Positions 30,322 to 40,120 of a DNA stretch of 64,000 nt are shown piece by piece (within the stretch, counting starts at the first letter, position 1; every line of letters begins with the position of its first letter). Made by a program: the position numbers and the translations under genes. Source of the DNA: Pedobacter cryoconitis (GTDB lineage Bacteria > Bacteroidota > Bacteroidia > Sphingobacteriales > Sphingobacteriaceae); NCBI RefSeq assembly GCF_001590605.1, contig NZ_CP014504.1:1-64000 (forward strand), read 5' to 3'. Below the pieces are notes generated by a model. That model searched no databases. It saw only the letters and a program-made list of their open reading frames with translations, and was not told the DNA's origin.

Positions 30322-31216
30322 TTATCATGTGCCAGTACTTTTGCAGGAATGTATTGATGGGTTGAATATCAAGCCTGATGGCGTGTATGTGGATGTTACT
30401 TTTGGCGGAGGCGGCCATTCAAGAGAAATCTTGTCTAAACTGGGCAAAGATGGCGTACTCATCGCTTTTGATCAGGATCCTGATGCGCAGCGTAACAAGA
30501 TTGATGATCCCCGCTTTTTATTTGTTGATCAGAATTTCGCTTTCTTAAAAAATAATCTTCGTTTGTTAGGTTATAAGCAGGTAGATGGTATTCTGGCTGA
30601 CCTTGGTGTTTCTTCACATCAGTTCAATGAGCCTGAAAGAGGCTTCTCTACCCGTTTCGAATCTTCTTTGGATATGCGTATGGATAAACAAGGCAAGCTC
30701 ACTGCTGCTGCTGTTTTAAATACTTATACTGAAGATAAACTGCATAAAATATTTGGGATCTATGGTGAGGTTAAAAATGCGAAATCATTAGCCAGAGCGG
30801 TGGTAACATCCCGCGCCGGACAACCTATTGTTACCCTGGCTGATTTTAAAGCAGCAGCAGGTGCACACATCCCTAAGGGAAAAGAAAATAAATACATGGC
30901 ACAGGTGTTTCAGGCTTTACGGATCGAAGTGAACGCGGAGATCGAAGTACTGGAAAGCTTTTTATTGCAAACTGCTGAGGTATTAAGCCCTGGTGGCAGA
31001 TTGGTAGTGATGTCTTACCATTCACTGGAAGACAGGCCGGTAAAGAATTTTATTGCTAAAGGAAAGATCAGAGGTGAAGCAGATAAAGATTTCTTTGGGA
31101 ATGAAGAAAAACCATATAAAGTAATTACGCGTAAAGCAGTGATTGCTGAACAGGACGAGCTGGAAAGAAACAGCAGGTCCAGAAGTGCAAAGTTGAGAAT
31201 TGGAGAAAGAATCTAA
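30311..31216 (+). CDS. rsmH: 16S rRNA (cytosine-1402-N4)-methyltransferase RsmH
   Basis: RsmH (MraW) methylates N4 of C1402 in the decoding centre of 16S rRNA, using S-adenosylmethionine. The 301-residue protein shows HVPVLLQECIDGL at the start and the SAM loop DVTFGGGGHSREIL near residues 28-41. The family motif ADLGVSSHQFNEPERGFS lies near 95. It overlaps mraZ by 11 nt, and the next gene starts 3 nt after its stop. Confidence 0.95.
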   Translation: MENNYHVPVLLQECIDGLNIKPDGVYVDVTFGGGGHSREILSKLGKDGVLIAFDQDPDAQRNKIDDPRFLFVDQNFAFLKNNLRLLGYKQVDGILADLGVSSHQFNEPERGFSTRFESSLDMRMDKQGKLTAAAVLNTYTEDKLHKIFGIYGEVKNAKSLARAVVTSRAGQPIVTLADFKAAAGAHIPKGKENKYMAQVFQALRIEVNAEIEVLESFLLQTAEVLSPGGRLVVMSYHSLEDRPVKNFIAKGKIRGEADKDFFGNEEKPYKVITRKAVIAEQDELERNSRSRSAKLRIGERI

Positions 31217-31219
31217 GAT

Positions 31220-31648
31220 ATGAATAACCAGTTCAGAGCAGATGAGGTAGAGGACGAAGAGGAATTACCAGAAGAACCGGTAATTCGTTTAAAGAAGCCT
31301 AAAAAGGAAAAGAAGGAGTCTGAAAATGCTAACCTTTTCTTTAAAAAGCTTTTTGTGGATGGCGTAGTGACTAAAGAAGCCGCTACTGCCATGTTGCCTT
31401 TTCTTATCTTTTTGTCGCTGTTGACGATGCTTTACATCGCAAACAGCCATATGGCGGTTAAAAATATCAGAGATATAGATAAATTAAATAAAGAAGTAAA
31501 AGAACTAAGCTGGGAATATAAATCACTGAAAGCTGATTTAATGTTCAAAAGCAAGTTAACGGAAGTAGCTAAAAAAGTAGATACGTTAGGCATTAAGGAG
31601 CTAACAGAGCCTCCTAAAAAAATTATCATAAATAGTGATGAACATTAG
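31220..31648 (+). CDS. FtsL-like division protein
   Basis: The 142-residue protein has a charged cytoplasmic N-terminus of about 65 residues (EDEEELPEEP, then KKPKKEKKES). A single membrane helix covers about 52-76 (AATAMLPFLIFLSLLTMLYIA region), and the periplasmic coiled-coil segment includes LNKEVKELSWEYKSLK. Position between rsmH and ftsI and this bitopic layout match FtsL, which forms the FtsQLB complex. Sequence similarity to E. coli FtsL is not visible by eye. The stop overlaps the ftsI start by 11 nt. Confidence 0.75.
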   Translation: MNNQFRADEVEDEEELPEEPVIRLKKPKKEKKESENANLFFKKLFVDGVVTKEAATAMLPFLIFLSLLTMLYIANSHMAVKNIRDIDKLNKEVKELSWEYKSLKADLMFKSKLTEVAKKVDTLGIKELTEPPKKIIINSDEH

Positions 31649-33737
31649 AGCTAACATACTATTACGTGTTTATCTGTCCTTCGGACTGATTGTACTGCTT
31701 GCCGTGGCAGTATTGGTCAGATTATGCGATGTACAATTTGTAGAGGGGCATAAATGGCGTGCCATGGCCGATAGTCTCTCTACAAAGTATATCAATGTGG
31801 ATGCTGCACGTGGTAATATTTATTCTAATGATGGAAGCCTGTTAGCTACATCTGTACCTGAGTACGAATTGAGAATGGACTTGTACGCTGGTGGAATTAG
31901 TGAGAATAAAGTTTTTTATGCCAAAGTGGATTCTCTGGCGATGAAACTTTCACAGTTTTTTCTGGATAAAACGCCAAAAGAATATTCACGTATGCTGCGT
32001 ACTGCCAGAGCAGACAGTGTCAGGTATTTATTGATCAAGCGTAAAGTGAATTATCAGCAGCTCAAGGAATTGAGGACTTTCCCATTGTATAATATTGGAA
32101 AGTATAGTGGTGGTTTAATGGCTATTCAGCAGAACAAAAGAATTTTACCTTTTCAGAACCTGGCAAAAAGGACGATTGGGTATAAAAATGAAAACGTTTC
32201 CAACGGCGTAGGGCTGGAAGGTGCTTACGGTAATTATATTAATGGGGAAAGTGGTAAAAGGTTAGTACAGCGTATTGCAGGTGGTGTTTGGATGCCGGTT
32301 AATGATGAGGCTGAAATTGCACCGAAAGAAGGAGCTGATATTATTTCTACGATCGATATTAATATGCAGGATCTGGCGCAGAGTGCATTAGAGAAGCAAA
32401 TGATTAAAAGTGATGCAGACCACGGGACAGTGATTTTGATGGAAGTGGCGACTGGTGAAGTCAGGGCAGTTGCGAATTTTACCAGGGAGAGTGAAGGTGT
32501 TTATAAGGAAATGTTCAATTATGCGATTGGTGGAAGCCAGGACCCGGGATCTACTTTCAAGCTGGCCTCTTATATGGCTTTGCTGGAAGATAAAAAAATC
32601 GATACGAACACTATCGTGGATACTGGAAATGGGGTTTACAGGCTTTATAACCATAATATAAAAGATTCCCATGGGGGCGTAGGAGTGGTAACTGCTAAAA
32701 AGGCATTTGAAGTTTCATCAAATACGGCAGTAGCCAAATTTATTTATGCCGCTTATAAAGATAGCCCTAAACAGTTTACGGATCATTTATATCGGATCCA
32801 TATGAATGAAAGACTGGGATTGCAAATTCCAGGGGAAACAAAACCGGTCATTAAGAATCCTTCTTATAAGTCCTGGAGTGGTTTGACCTTGGCGCAGATG
32901 GCTTATGGTTATGAAATGCAGATTACTCCACTGCAAATTTTGACGTTTTATAATGCCATCGCCAATGATGGGAAGTATATATCGCCAATTTTTGTAAAAG
33001 AAATCAGAAGGTTGGGAAACCCGATTGAACAGTTTCATGCCAGGGTAATCAGTGAAAGAGTTTGTTCTGAAACAACAGTGAAAAAATTGCAGGCGATGCT
33101 GGAAGGCGTGGTCACAGAAGGTACTGGTAAACTGATGGGGTCGCCGTTTTACAGGGTAGCCGGAAAAACAGGTACTGCGCAGGTGGCAGATGGTAATAAA
33201 GGTTATAAAGCGAAGAGAAGTTATCAGGCTTCTTTTTGTGGATATTTTCCGGCTGATAAGCCTAAGTACTCAATTATGGTTTCTATCAACGGACCGAAAA
33301 ATGGGTATTATGGTGGATCGGTTGCAGGACCGGTATTTAAAGAAATTGCAGACCGTATTTACGCAAGTGATGCGCAGATGTATAATAATGTGACTGACCA
33401 TTTGGTTGGAAACACTAAAAGTCCGGAAGCGAAAGCAGGACAGAGTAAGGCTGTGAAAAGTGTTTACAATGCCTTGGGAATTAAAGCGCTTTATGCTGCT
33501 AAATCTGACTATTTCAATAGTATAGATACCAGCAATGGGATTGTTTATCAGGAATATAGTTCTGTAAAAGGTATGATGCCTAATGTAAGTGGAATGGGCT
33601 TGAAAGATGCCTTATACCTTTTGGGAAATGCTGGTTTAAAAACGCAGGTTAAGGGAAGTGGAAAAGTAATAAGCCAGTCGATTCCTTCGGGGATGAAGAT
33701 TGGAAGTGGATTATTGGTACAATTAGAATTGAAATAA
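31638..33737 (+). CDS. ftsI: Penicillin-binding protein 3 / FtsI transpeptidase with PASTA domain
   Basis: FtsI is the septal peptidoglycan transpeptidase. I use the ATG at 31638; the frame also opens at a GTG at 31635. The 699-residue protein has an N-terminal membrane anchor (about 8-28), a PBP dimerisation domain, and a transpeptidase domain with SxxK (Ser305-Thr-Phe-Lys308), SxN (Ser360-Ser-Asn362) and KTG (Lys510-Thr-Gly512). A C-terminal PASTA domain of about 60 residues includes MPNVSGMGLKDALYLLGNAG, which may bind muropeptides. It overlaps the ftsL-like gene and precedes murE by 1 nt. Confidence 0.95.
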   Translation: MNIRANILLRVYLSFGLIVLLAVAVLVRLCDVQFVEGHKWRAMADSLSTKYINVDAARGNIYSNDGSLLATSVPEYELRMDLYAGGISENKVFYAKVDSLAMKLSQFFLDKTPKEYSRMLRTARADSVRYLLIKRKVNYQQLKELRTFPLYNIGKYSGGLMAIQQNKRILPFQNLAKRTIGYKNENVSNGVGLEGAYGNYINGESGKRLVQRIAGGVWMPVNDEAEIAPKEGADIISTIDINMQDLAQSALEKQMIKSDADHGTVILMEVATGEVRAVANFTRESEGVYKEMFNYAIGGSQDPGSTFKLASYMALLEDKKIDTNTIVDTGNGVYRLYNHNIKDSHGGVGVVTAKKAFEVSSNTAVAKFIYAAYKDSPKQFTDHLYRIHMNERLGLQIPGETKPVIKNPSYKSWSGLTLAQMAYGYEMQITPLQILTFYNAIANDGKYISPIFVKEIRRLGNPIEQFHARVISERVCSETTVKKLQAMLEGVVTEGTGKLMGSPFYRVAGKTGTAQVADGNKGYKAKRSYQASFCGYFPADKPKYSIMVSINGPKNGYYGGSVAGPVFKEIADRIYASDAQMYNNVTDHLVGNTKSPEAKAGQSKAVKSVYNALGIKALYAAKSDYFNSIDTSNGIVYQEYSSVKGMMPNVSGMGLKDALYLLGNAGLKTQVKGSGKVISQSIPSGMKIGSGLLVQLELK

Positions 33738-33738
33738 G

Positions 33739-35196
33739 ATGCAGTTGCAGGATGTTTTATATGGAGTAGCGATTAATAACCTGGTTGGAAAAACCAACAG
33801 GGTAATTAGTGCGCTTACGTTTGACTCACGTGAGGTACAGCGAGGTGCTGTATTTTTTGCAGTAAAGGGAACTTTGTCAGACGGACATACTTTTATTAAC
33901 CAGACTATTGCTGCAGGAGCAACAGTTATTATTTGTGAGCAGACACCAGCAGAGATCAATCCTGAAGTGACTTATATCGTGGTAGAAAATACTTCGGTTG
34001 CATTGGGGATTATGGCTTCCAACTATTACGGAAATCCTTCTTCTTCTTTAAAACTGGTTGGGATTACCGGAACAAATGGTAAAACAACGATTGCTACTAT
34101 TTTATTTAAGTTATTCAGAAGCCTTGGTTTCCATACCGGATTAATTTCTACGGTACAAAATCAGGTGAACGATAAAATAATCCCTGCTACACACACTACA
34201 CCAAATCCACTGGCGCTGAACCAGCTCTTGAAGCAGATGGTTGAGCTGGGTTGTACTTATTGCTTTATGGAAGTAAGTTCTCATGCGATGGTGCAGCACA
34301 GGATAGAGGGATTGACTTTTGCTGGTGGTGTATTTTCAAATATCACACACGATCATCTTGATTTTCATCAAACGTTTGATAATTATATTAAAGCTAAAAA
34401 ATCATTTTTTGATTCCCTTCCGAAAGGTTCTTTTGCATTGACTAATTCTGATGATAAAAATGGAATGGTCATGCTGCAGAATACCAGGGCTTCTAAAAAA
34501 ACTTATGCTTTAAAACAACTGGCTGATTATAAAGTAAGTATTATTGAGAACAGGTTTAGTGGTTTAAATCTTGAAATTGATCATACAGACGTATTTTTCA
34601 AACTGGTAGGTTCATTTAATGCCTATAACCTGGCTGCTGTTTATGGTACGGCTATGTTATTAGGTCAGGATAAACTTCAGGTATTAACGTTGCTGAGTAA
34701 CCTGACTGGTGCTGAAGGCAGATTTGAAGAAGTACCTAATTCAAAACAGATTATTGGCCTGGTGGATTATGCACATACACCTGACGCTGTTCAGAATGTG
34801 TTGAGTACCATTCATGACATCAGAAAAGGTACGGAGCAGGTAATCACTGTGATTGGTTGTGGTGGGGACAGAGATAAAACTAAACGTCCGGTGATGGCCC
34901 AGGTGGCTTGTGACTGGAGTGATAAAGTAATCCTGACTTCAGATAATCCAAGAACGGAAGATCCGCATCAGATTCTTGCGGAGATGGAAGTTGGTGTATC
35001 GCCAACTAACCGCAGAAAAACATTAACGATCGCTGATCGTAAAGAAGCTATAAAAACTGCTTGTCATTTAGCCAGACCAGGTGATATTATCCTGATTGCG
35101 GGTAAAGGACATGAAAAATATCAGGATATCAATGGAGTAAAGTATCATTTTGATGATAAAGAAGTGTTAATGGAACAATTAAACTTAATCAGCTAA
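33739..35196 (+). CDS. murE: UDP-MurNAc-tripeptide synthetase MurE
   Basis: MurE adds the third amino acid to UDP-MurNAc-dipeptide with ATP. The 485-residue protein has the ATP-binding GTNGKTT loop at 111-117. The DNPR motif near residue 402 (SDNPRTEDP) is the known signature for meso-diaminopimelate, so the peptidoglycan is predicted to be DAP-type. dapA, which feeds DAP synthesis, lies about 13 kb away. The gene starts 1 nt after ftsI and its stop overlaps the mraY start. Confidence 0.96.
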   Translation: MQLQDVLYGVAINNLVGKTNRVISALTFDSREVQRGAVFFAVKGTLSDGHTFINQTIAAGATVIICEQTPAEINPEVTYIVVENTSVALGIMASNYYGNPSSSLKLVGITGTNGKTTIATILFKLFRSLGFHTGLISTVQNQVNDKIIPATHTTPNPLALNQLLKQMVELGCTYCFMEVSSHAMVQHRIEGLTFAGGVFSNITHDHLDFHQTFDNYIKAKKSFFDSLPKGSFALTNSDDKNGMVMLQNTRASKKTYALKQLADYKVSIIENRFSGLNLEIDHTDVFFKLVGSFNAYNLAAVYGTAMLLGQDKLQVLTLLSNLTGAEGRFEEVPNSKQIIGLVDYAHTPDAVQNVLSTIHDIRKGTEQVITVIGCGGDRDKTKRPVMAQVACDWSDKVILTSDNPRTEDPHQILAEMEVGVSPTNRRKTLTIADRKEAIKTACHLARPGDIILIAGKGHEKYQDINGVKYHFDDKEVLMEQLNLIS

Positions 35197-36443
35197 TGCT
35201 ATATTATCTATTTGAATATTTAAATGCCCATTACGAATTTCCTGGATTAAGGTTGTTCCAGTATATTACGTTCCGTACTTCGCTGGCGATTATCATTTCG
35301 TTGATTATTACCACTGTTTTTGGAAGAAGGATTATTAATTATCTGCACAAAATGCAGGTAGGGGAAACAGTAAGGAATTTAGGTTTGGAAGGACAAATGC
35401 AGAAACAAGGTACGCCAACTATGGGTGGGGTGATGATTCTGATGGGTATCCTGATCCCGACTTTATTGCTGGCCAACCTGACTAATGTATATGTGTTACT
35501 AATGATTGTAACGACGGTATGGATGGGTGCGGTGGGTTTTGTGGATGATTATATCAAAGTATTTAAGAAAAATAAAGAGGGTCTTGCCGGTAGATTTAAA
35601 ATTGTCGGACAGGTAGGGTTAGCGTTAATCATTGGCTGGACGATGTATTTCAATCCTAATATTGTAGTGAGACAAACTGTGGATGAAACAGGGGTGAGCA
35701 AAAATTCGGCACCAATGGTCCTTCGACAAAAAGGAGAAAAATTCTATTACACACAGGATGTAAAATCAACGATTACCAATATTCCTTTTTATAAAAATAA
35801 CGAATTTGACTATGCGAAGGTGCTTAAGTTTTTAGGCCCTGGTTATGAGAAATATGCGGTCTTTGTTTTCATCCTTTTTGTGGTGATTATCATTACGGCA
35901 GTTTCTAATGGCGCGAATTTAACGGATGGTATAGATGGCCTGGCAACTGGTACTTCTGCGATTATAGGGATCACCCTGGGATTGTTAGCGTATGTTTCGG
36001 GTAACACGGTGATTGCAGATTATCTGAATATCCTGTATATCCCCAATTCCGGTGAGCTGATGATTTTTGCTGGTGCTTTTGTGGGGGCCTGTGTCGGGTT
36101 CTTGTGGTATAATTCTTATCCTGCCCAGGTTTTTATGGGGGATACGGGAAGTCTGGCTATTGGAGGTATTATCGCTGCATTGGCCATTATGATCAGGAAA
36201 GAATTACTGATCCCGATTTTATGCGGGGTGTTCCTGATCGAGGTGACTTCGGTTATGCTCCAGGTATCTTATTTTAAATACACTAAAAAACGCTTTGGAG
36301 AGGGCAAACGGATCTTCCTGATGTCACCATTGCACCATCATTATCAGAAAAAAGGATACCATGAAGCAAAAATTGTTACGCGCTTCTGGATTGTAGGAAT
36401 ATTATTGGCCATTATTACCATAATCACTTTAAAACTGAGATAA
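35196..36443 (+). CDS. mraY: Phospho-MurNAc-pentapeptide transferase MraY
   Basis: MraY attaches phospho-MurNAc-pentapeptide to undecaprenyl phosphate, giving lipid I. The 415-residue protein has about ten membrane helices. Catalytic-region motifs are visible: [13 protein letters not shown] near 68, [16 protein letters not shown] near 115, and [12 protein letters not shown] near 240, with [15 protein letters not shown] near 369. It overlaps murE by 1 nt and murD by 1 nt. The length is longer than in E. coli (360) because of an extra periplasmic-type loop near 155-200. Confidence 0.96.
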   Translation: MLYYLFEYLNAHYEFPGLRLFQYITFRTSLAIIISLIITTVFGRRIINYLHKMQVGETVRNLGLEGQMQKQGTPTMGGVMILMGILIPTLLLANLTNVYVLLMIVTTVWMGAVGFVDDYIKVFKKNKEGLAGRFKIVGQVGLALIIGWTMYFNPNIVVRQTVDETGVSKNSAPMVLRQKGEKFYYTQDVKSTITNIPFYKNNEFDYAKVLKFLGPGYEKYAVFVFILFVVIIITAVSNGANLTDGIDGLATGTSAIIGITLGLLAYVSGNTVIADYLNILYIPNSGELMIFAGAFVGACVGFLWYNSYPAQVFMGDTGSLAIGGIIAALAIMIRKELLIPILCGVFLIEVTSVMLQVSYFKYTKKRFGEGKRIFLMSPLHHHYQKKGYHEAKIVTRFWIVGILLAIITIITLKLR

Positions 36444-37786
36444 TGGAAAAGCAAAGGATCGTTATACTCGGAGCTGGTGAAAGCGGTGTAGGTGCTGCAA
36501 TTCTTGCGCAGAAGCAGGGCTTTGATGTTTTTGTTTCAGATTTCGGGGCAATTGCCGGCCGTTATAAAGAAACATTGGTGGAACTGAATATTGCATTTGA
36601 AGAAAAACAGCATACTGTTGCTTCGATCATCAATGCAAATGAAGTAATTAAGAGTCCCGGAATTGCAGATTCTGTGTCTATTATCAAAGAACTGAAAAAG
36701 AAAAACATCCCGGTGATCTCAGAGATTGAGTTTGCTAAAAGATACACGACTGCAAAAACTATTTGTATTACCGGGTCAAATGGCAAAACAACAACAACGA
36801 TGCTGACTTACCATATCCTAAAAAAAGCAGGCTTAAATGTAGGTCTTGCTGGTAATATAGGACATAGTTTTGCAGCACAGGTAGCTACAGAAAATTTCGA
36901 TTGGTATGTACTGGAAATATCGAGCTTTATGCTGGACGATATGTATGATTTCAGAGCTGATATCGCTGTACTTTTAAACATTACGCCTGACCATCTGGAC
37001 AGGTACGATTACAAAATGACAAATTACGCAGCTTCAAAAATGCGTATCGTACAGAATCAGAGACCTGAAGATCATTTTATCTTTTGTGCCGATGATGAAG
37101 AAACCCTGAAGGCTTTGAAAAGCACGAAGGTAAATTCACAGAAATGCCCATTCTCTATTCGTAAAAAAGTAGAAGGCGGAGCTTATCTGGAAGGCAACAA
37201 TATTCATATCAATATAAATCCAAAAGACCATTTAACCATGTCAATTTCAGAGTTAGCTTTACAAGGCAAGCACAATATCTACAACTCTATGGCTTCGGGC
37301 ATAGTCGCTAAAGTGTTGGAAATCCGCAATGTGACCATCAGAGAGAGTATGGGAGATATTAAAAATATTGAACACCGGTTGGAGCATGTCGCCAAGATTT
37401 CGGGTGTGGATTATATCAACGATTCAAAAGCAACTAACGTTAACTCTACCTGGTATGCGCTGGAAAGTGTAAATACTGACGTAATCCTGATTATGGGTGG
37501 TGTGGATAAGGGCAATGATTATGATATGCTGAAAGATCTGGTTAAGCAAAAAGTGAAAGCTATTGTTTGCCTGGGTAAAAATAATAAACGTATTCATGAA
37601 GCTTTTGAGGATGATGTGGAAATTATTGTCAATACGTTCTCTGCAAATGAAGCCGTACAGGTAGCTTATCACCTGGCAACAAAAGGAAATACCGTATTGT
37701 TGTCACCAGCTTGTGCAAGTTTTGATTTGTTTAAGAATTATGAAGACCGTGGAAACCAATTCAAAATGGCTGTAAAAGAATTATAA
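36443..37786 (+). CDS. murD: UDP-MurNAc-alanine-D-glutamate ligase MurD
   Basis: MurD adds D-glutamate to UDP-MurNAc-L-alanine with ATP. The 447-residue protein opens with a dinucleotide-like fold (VILGAGESGVGAA). The ATP-binding GSNGKTTTT loop starts at Gly111. The Mur-ligase central motif includes LLNITPDHLDRY near 177-188, and the C-terminal domain DSKATNVNSTWYALES lies near 325. Start and stop overlap or abut both neighbours. Confidence 0.96.
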   Translation: MEKQRIVILGAGESGVGAAILAQKQGFDVFVSDFGAIAGRYKETLVELNIAFEEKQHTVASIINANEVIKSPGIADSVSIIKELKKKNIPVISEIEFAKRYTTAKTICITGSNGKTTTTMLTYHILKKAGLNVGLAGNIGHSFAAQVATENFDWYVLEISSFMLDDMYDFRADIAVLLNITPDHLDRYDYKMTNYAASKMRIVQNQRPEDHFIFCADDEETLKALKSTKVNSQKCPFSIRKKVEGGAYLEGNNIHININPKDHLTMSISELALQGKHNIYNSMASGIVAKVLEIRNVTIRESMGDIKNIEHRLEHVAKISGVDYINDSKATNVNSTWYALESVNTDVILIMGGVDKGNDYDMLKDLVKQKVKAIVCLGKNNKRIHEAFEDDVEIIVNTFSANEAVQVAYHLATKGNTVLLSPACASFDLFKNYEDRGNQFKMAVKEL

Positions 37787-37788
37787 CA

Positions 37789-38997
37789 ATGGGTACAGTA
37801 CAGGCGCTTTTAGAGAAAACCAAAGGGGACCGCTGGATATGGCTGATCATTATCCTGTTGTCTTTGATTTCTATTTTTGCGGTTTATAGTGCAACGGGTA
37901 CACTCGCTTATAAACAAGGCAAAACTGTAGAGAAAATACTGCTCACCAAACACTTGATTTTTGTGGTGATGGGGATTGGTATGATCTATATTGCGCATTT
38001 AGTAGATTATCAATATTATGCGGGGATTTCAAAGATCCTGATGATTATTACGATTCCGCTGCTGTTTTATACCCTGGTTTTTGGAACGAGTTTAAACGAT
38101 GCATCCAGGTGGGTTAAGATTCCGATTATCGGATTGACTTTTCAAACTTCCGATTTAGCAAAATTGGCACTGATTACGTTTCTGGCCAGAATGCTGACCA
38201 GGAAACAGGAAAATATTAAAGACGTAAAGACTTCCTTTATCCCGATTATGGGCTCTGTTTGTGTGGTCTTTGTCTTAATTGCACTTGCCAATTTATCAAC
38301 AGCATTGATGTTGTTTGGGGTAAGTATCTTACTGTTAATCATCGGCCGGATCAGTATTAAACAAATATTGGTTGTTTGTGCGGGTGGTTTTGTATTGCTG
38401 ATGTTTGTTGTTTTCCTGGGACCAAGACGTGAAACTTATAAATCCCGTGTTAATTCTTACCTGCATCCTGAGAAACAGCATTCAGATAAAACATACCAGG
38501 CAGATCAGGCGAAGATTGCACTGGCATCCGGGGGGATTTTTGGAAAAGGGCCTGGAAATAGTACACAGCGTAACTTCCTGCCTCACCCTTATTCCGATTT
38601 TATTTTTGCGATCATCGTGGAGGAATACGGTTTATTTGGGGCATTGATTATTATCGTACTGTATCTGGTACTGCTTTACCGATGCGTCAGAATTGTCACC
38701 CAGAGTCCGAAGGCGTTCGGGGCACTGCTCGCCGCCGGACTGAGTTTTAGTTTGACTATACAGGCTTTTGCAAATATGGCAGTAGCAGTAGGATTAGGGC
38801 CCGTAACAGGTGTCCCTTTGCCGTTAGTAAGCATGGGTGGTACTTCGATGATCTTTACGAGTATAGCTTTTGGAATTATCCTGAGCGTCAGCAGGGACGT
38901 AGAAGAAAATGGTAAAAAAGGTTTAAGCGAAGATTTGACTAAACCAGCAAGTAAAATGAATAAAGTGATTGTTGGTGAGTTACCAGCGATGACATAA
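37789..38997 (+). CDS. ftsW: Septal lipid II polymerase FtsW (SEDS family)
   Basis: FtsW is the SEDS-family peptidoglycan glycosyltransferase that works with FtsI at the septum. The 402-residue protein has about ten membrane helices. Characteristic loops are present: SLNDASRWVKIPIIGLTFQTSD near 100-121 and the periplasmic HPYSDFIFAIIVEEYGL near 265-281. The end region GVPLPLVSMGGTSMIFTS is near 345. It starts 2 nt after murD and precedes murG by 10 nt. Confidence 0.95.
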   Translation: MGTVQALLEKTKGDRWIWLIIILLSLISIFAVYSATGTLAYKQGKTVEKILLTKHLIFVVMGIGMIYIAHLVDYQYYAGISKILMIITIPLLFYTLVFGTSLNDASRWVKIPIIGLTFQTSDLAKLALITFLARMLTRKQENIKDVKTSFIPIMGSVCVVFVLIALANLSTALMLFGVSILLLIIGRISIKQILVVCAGGFVLLMFVVFLGPRRETYKSRVNSYLHPEKQHSDKTYQADQAKIALASGGIFGKGPGNSTQRNFLPHPYSDFIFAIIVEEYGLFGALIIIVLYLVLLYRCVRIVTQSPKAFGALLAAGLSFSLTIQAFANMAVAVGLGPVTGVPLPLVSMGGTSMIFTSIAFGIILSVSRDVEENGKKGLSEDLTKPASKMNKVIVGELPAMT

Positions 38998-39007
38998 AAT
39001 ATATAAA

Positions 39008-40120
39008 ATGAGACCAACAAAAATAATCATTTCGGGAGGCGGTACTGGCGGACACATTTTTCCTGCCATTGCTATAGCTAATGCGTTGAAGCGCATAGCG
39101 CCTGATTGTGAAATATTATTTGTAGGTGCAACAGGCAGAATGGAAATGGAAAAGGTTCCTGCTGCCGGCTACAAAATTGTAGGCTTGAATATCAGCGGTA
39201 TCCAAAGAGGTTCAATACTGAAAAATTTGAGTTTGCCTTTTAAGCTGATTGACAGCATGCAAAAAGCATTAAAATTAATTGCAACTTTTAAACCTGATGT
39301 GGTGGTTGGTGTTGGTGGTTATGCCTCAGGTCCGATTTTATTTGCAGCTTCCTGGAAGAATGTCCCATACCTGATACAAGAGCAGAATTCATATGCTGGT
39401 ATGACCAACAAAAGGCTAGGGAAAAAGGCTTCGAAAATATGCGTGGCTTTTGATGGGATGGAGCAGTTCTTCCCAGCTGATCGTTTGTTGAAAACGGGTA
39501 ATCCTGTACGTAAAGACGTAGTTGAAATTTACAACAAGCGTTTTCACGGAGCAGAATTGCTGAAACTGGACCCGTTGAAGAAGACTGTTCTGGTAACAGG
39601 CGGAAGTCTTGGTGCTGCCACATTGAATAAAAGTATTGAAAAGCATTTGCAGGATTTTATAGACCAGGATGTACAGTTAATCTGGCAAACAGGTAAATAT
39701 TATTATGCAGGGATTATAGAACGTATTGGTGGGAGTTTTCACCCGAATATACGTGTGCTGGAATTTTTGAACCAGATGGATCTGGCTTATGCAGCTGCCG
39801 ATGTCATTATATCAAGAGCAGGAGCAGGGACAATTGCTGAACTCTGCCTGATTAAAAAACCGGTGATCCTGGTGCCTTCGCCTAATGTAGCTGAAGATCA
39901 TCAGACCAAAAATGCAATGGCATTAGTGAAAAGAAACGCGGCCCTTTTAATCAATGACCGCTCAGCGGAGGATACTTTGGTTTCACAGGCGCTGGAATTA
40001 TTAAAAGATGAAGTTCGTTGTGCACAATTGTCAGTAAATATCGGGGAAATGGCTTTGCCACAAGCTGATGAGCTGATTGCAAGAGAAGTATTTAAATTAG
40101 TCGTAAAGAAAGATATATAG
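39008..40120 (+). CDS. murG: UDP-GlcNAc transferase MurG
   Basis: MurG transfers GlcNAc to lipid I, giving lipid II, at the inner face of the membrane. The 370-residue protein has the N-terminal GGTGGHIFPAIAIANAL loop at about 12-28. The VGVGGYASGP motif lies near 99-108, and the C-terminal UDP-GlcNAc site includes SRAGAGTIAEL near 270-280. It is preceded by ftsW and followed immediately by murC, whose ATG starts at the next base after its stop. Confidence 0.96.
   Translation: MRPTKIIISGGGTGGHIFPAIAIANALKRIAPDCEILFVGATGRMEMEKVPAAGYKIVGLNISGIQRGSILKNLSLPFKLIDSMQKALKLIATFKPDVVVGVGGYASGPILFAASWKNVPYLIQEQNSYAGMTNKRLGKKASKICVAFDGMEQFFPADRLLKTGNPVRKDVVEIYNKRFHGAELLKLDPLKKTVLVTGGSLGAATLNKSIEKHLQDFIDQDVQLIWQTGKYYYAGIIERIGGSFHPNIRVLEFLNQMDLAYAAADVIISRAGAGTIAELCLIKKPVILVPSPNVAEDHQTKNAMALVKRNAALLINDRSAEDTLVSQALELLKDEVRCAQLSVNIGEMALPQADELIAREVFKLVVKKDI

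Noticed and set aside
38294..38302. TTATCAACA DnaA-box-like 9-mer
   Set aside because: It is inside the ftsW coding region and alone; about one such match is expected by chance.
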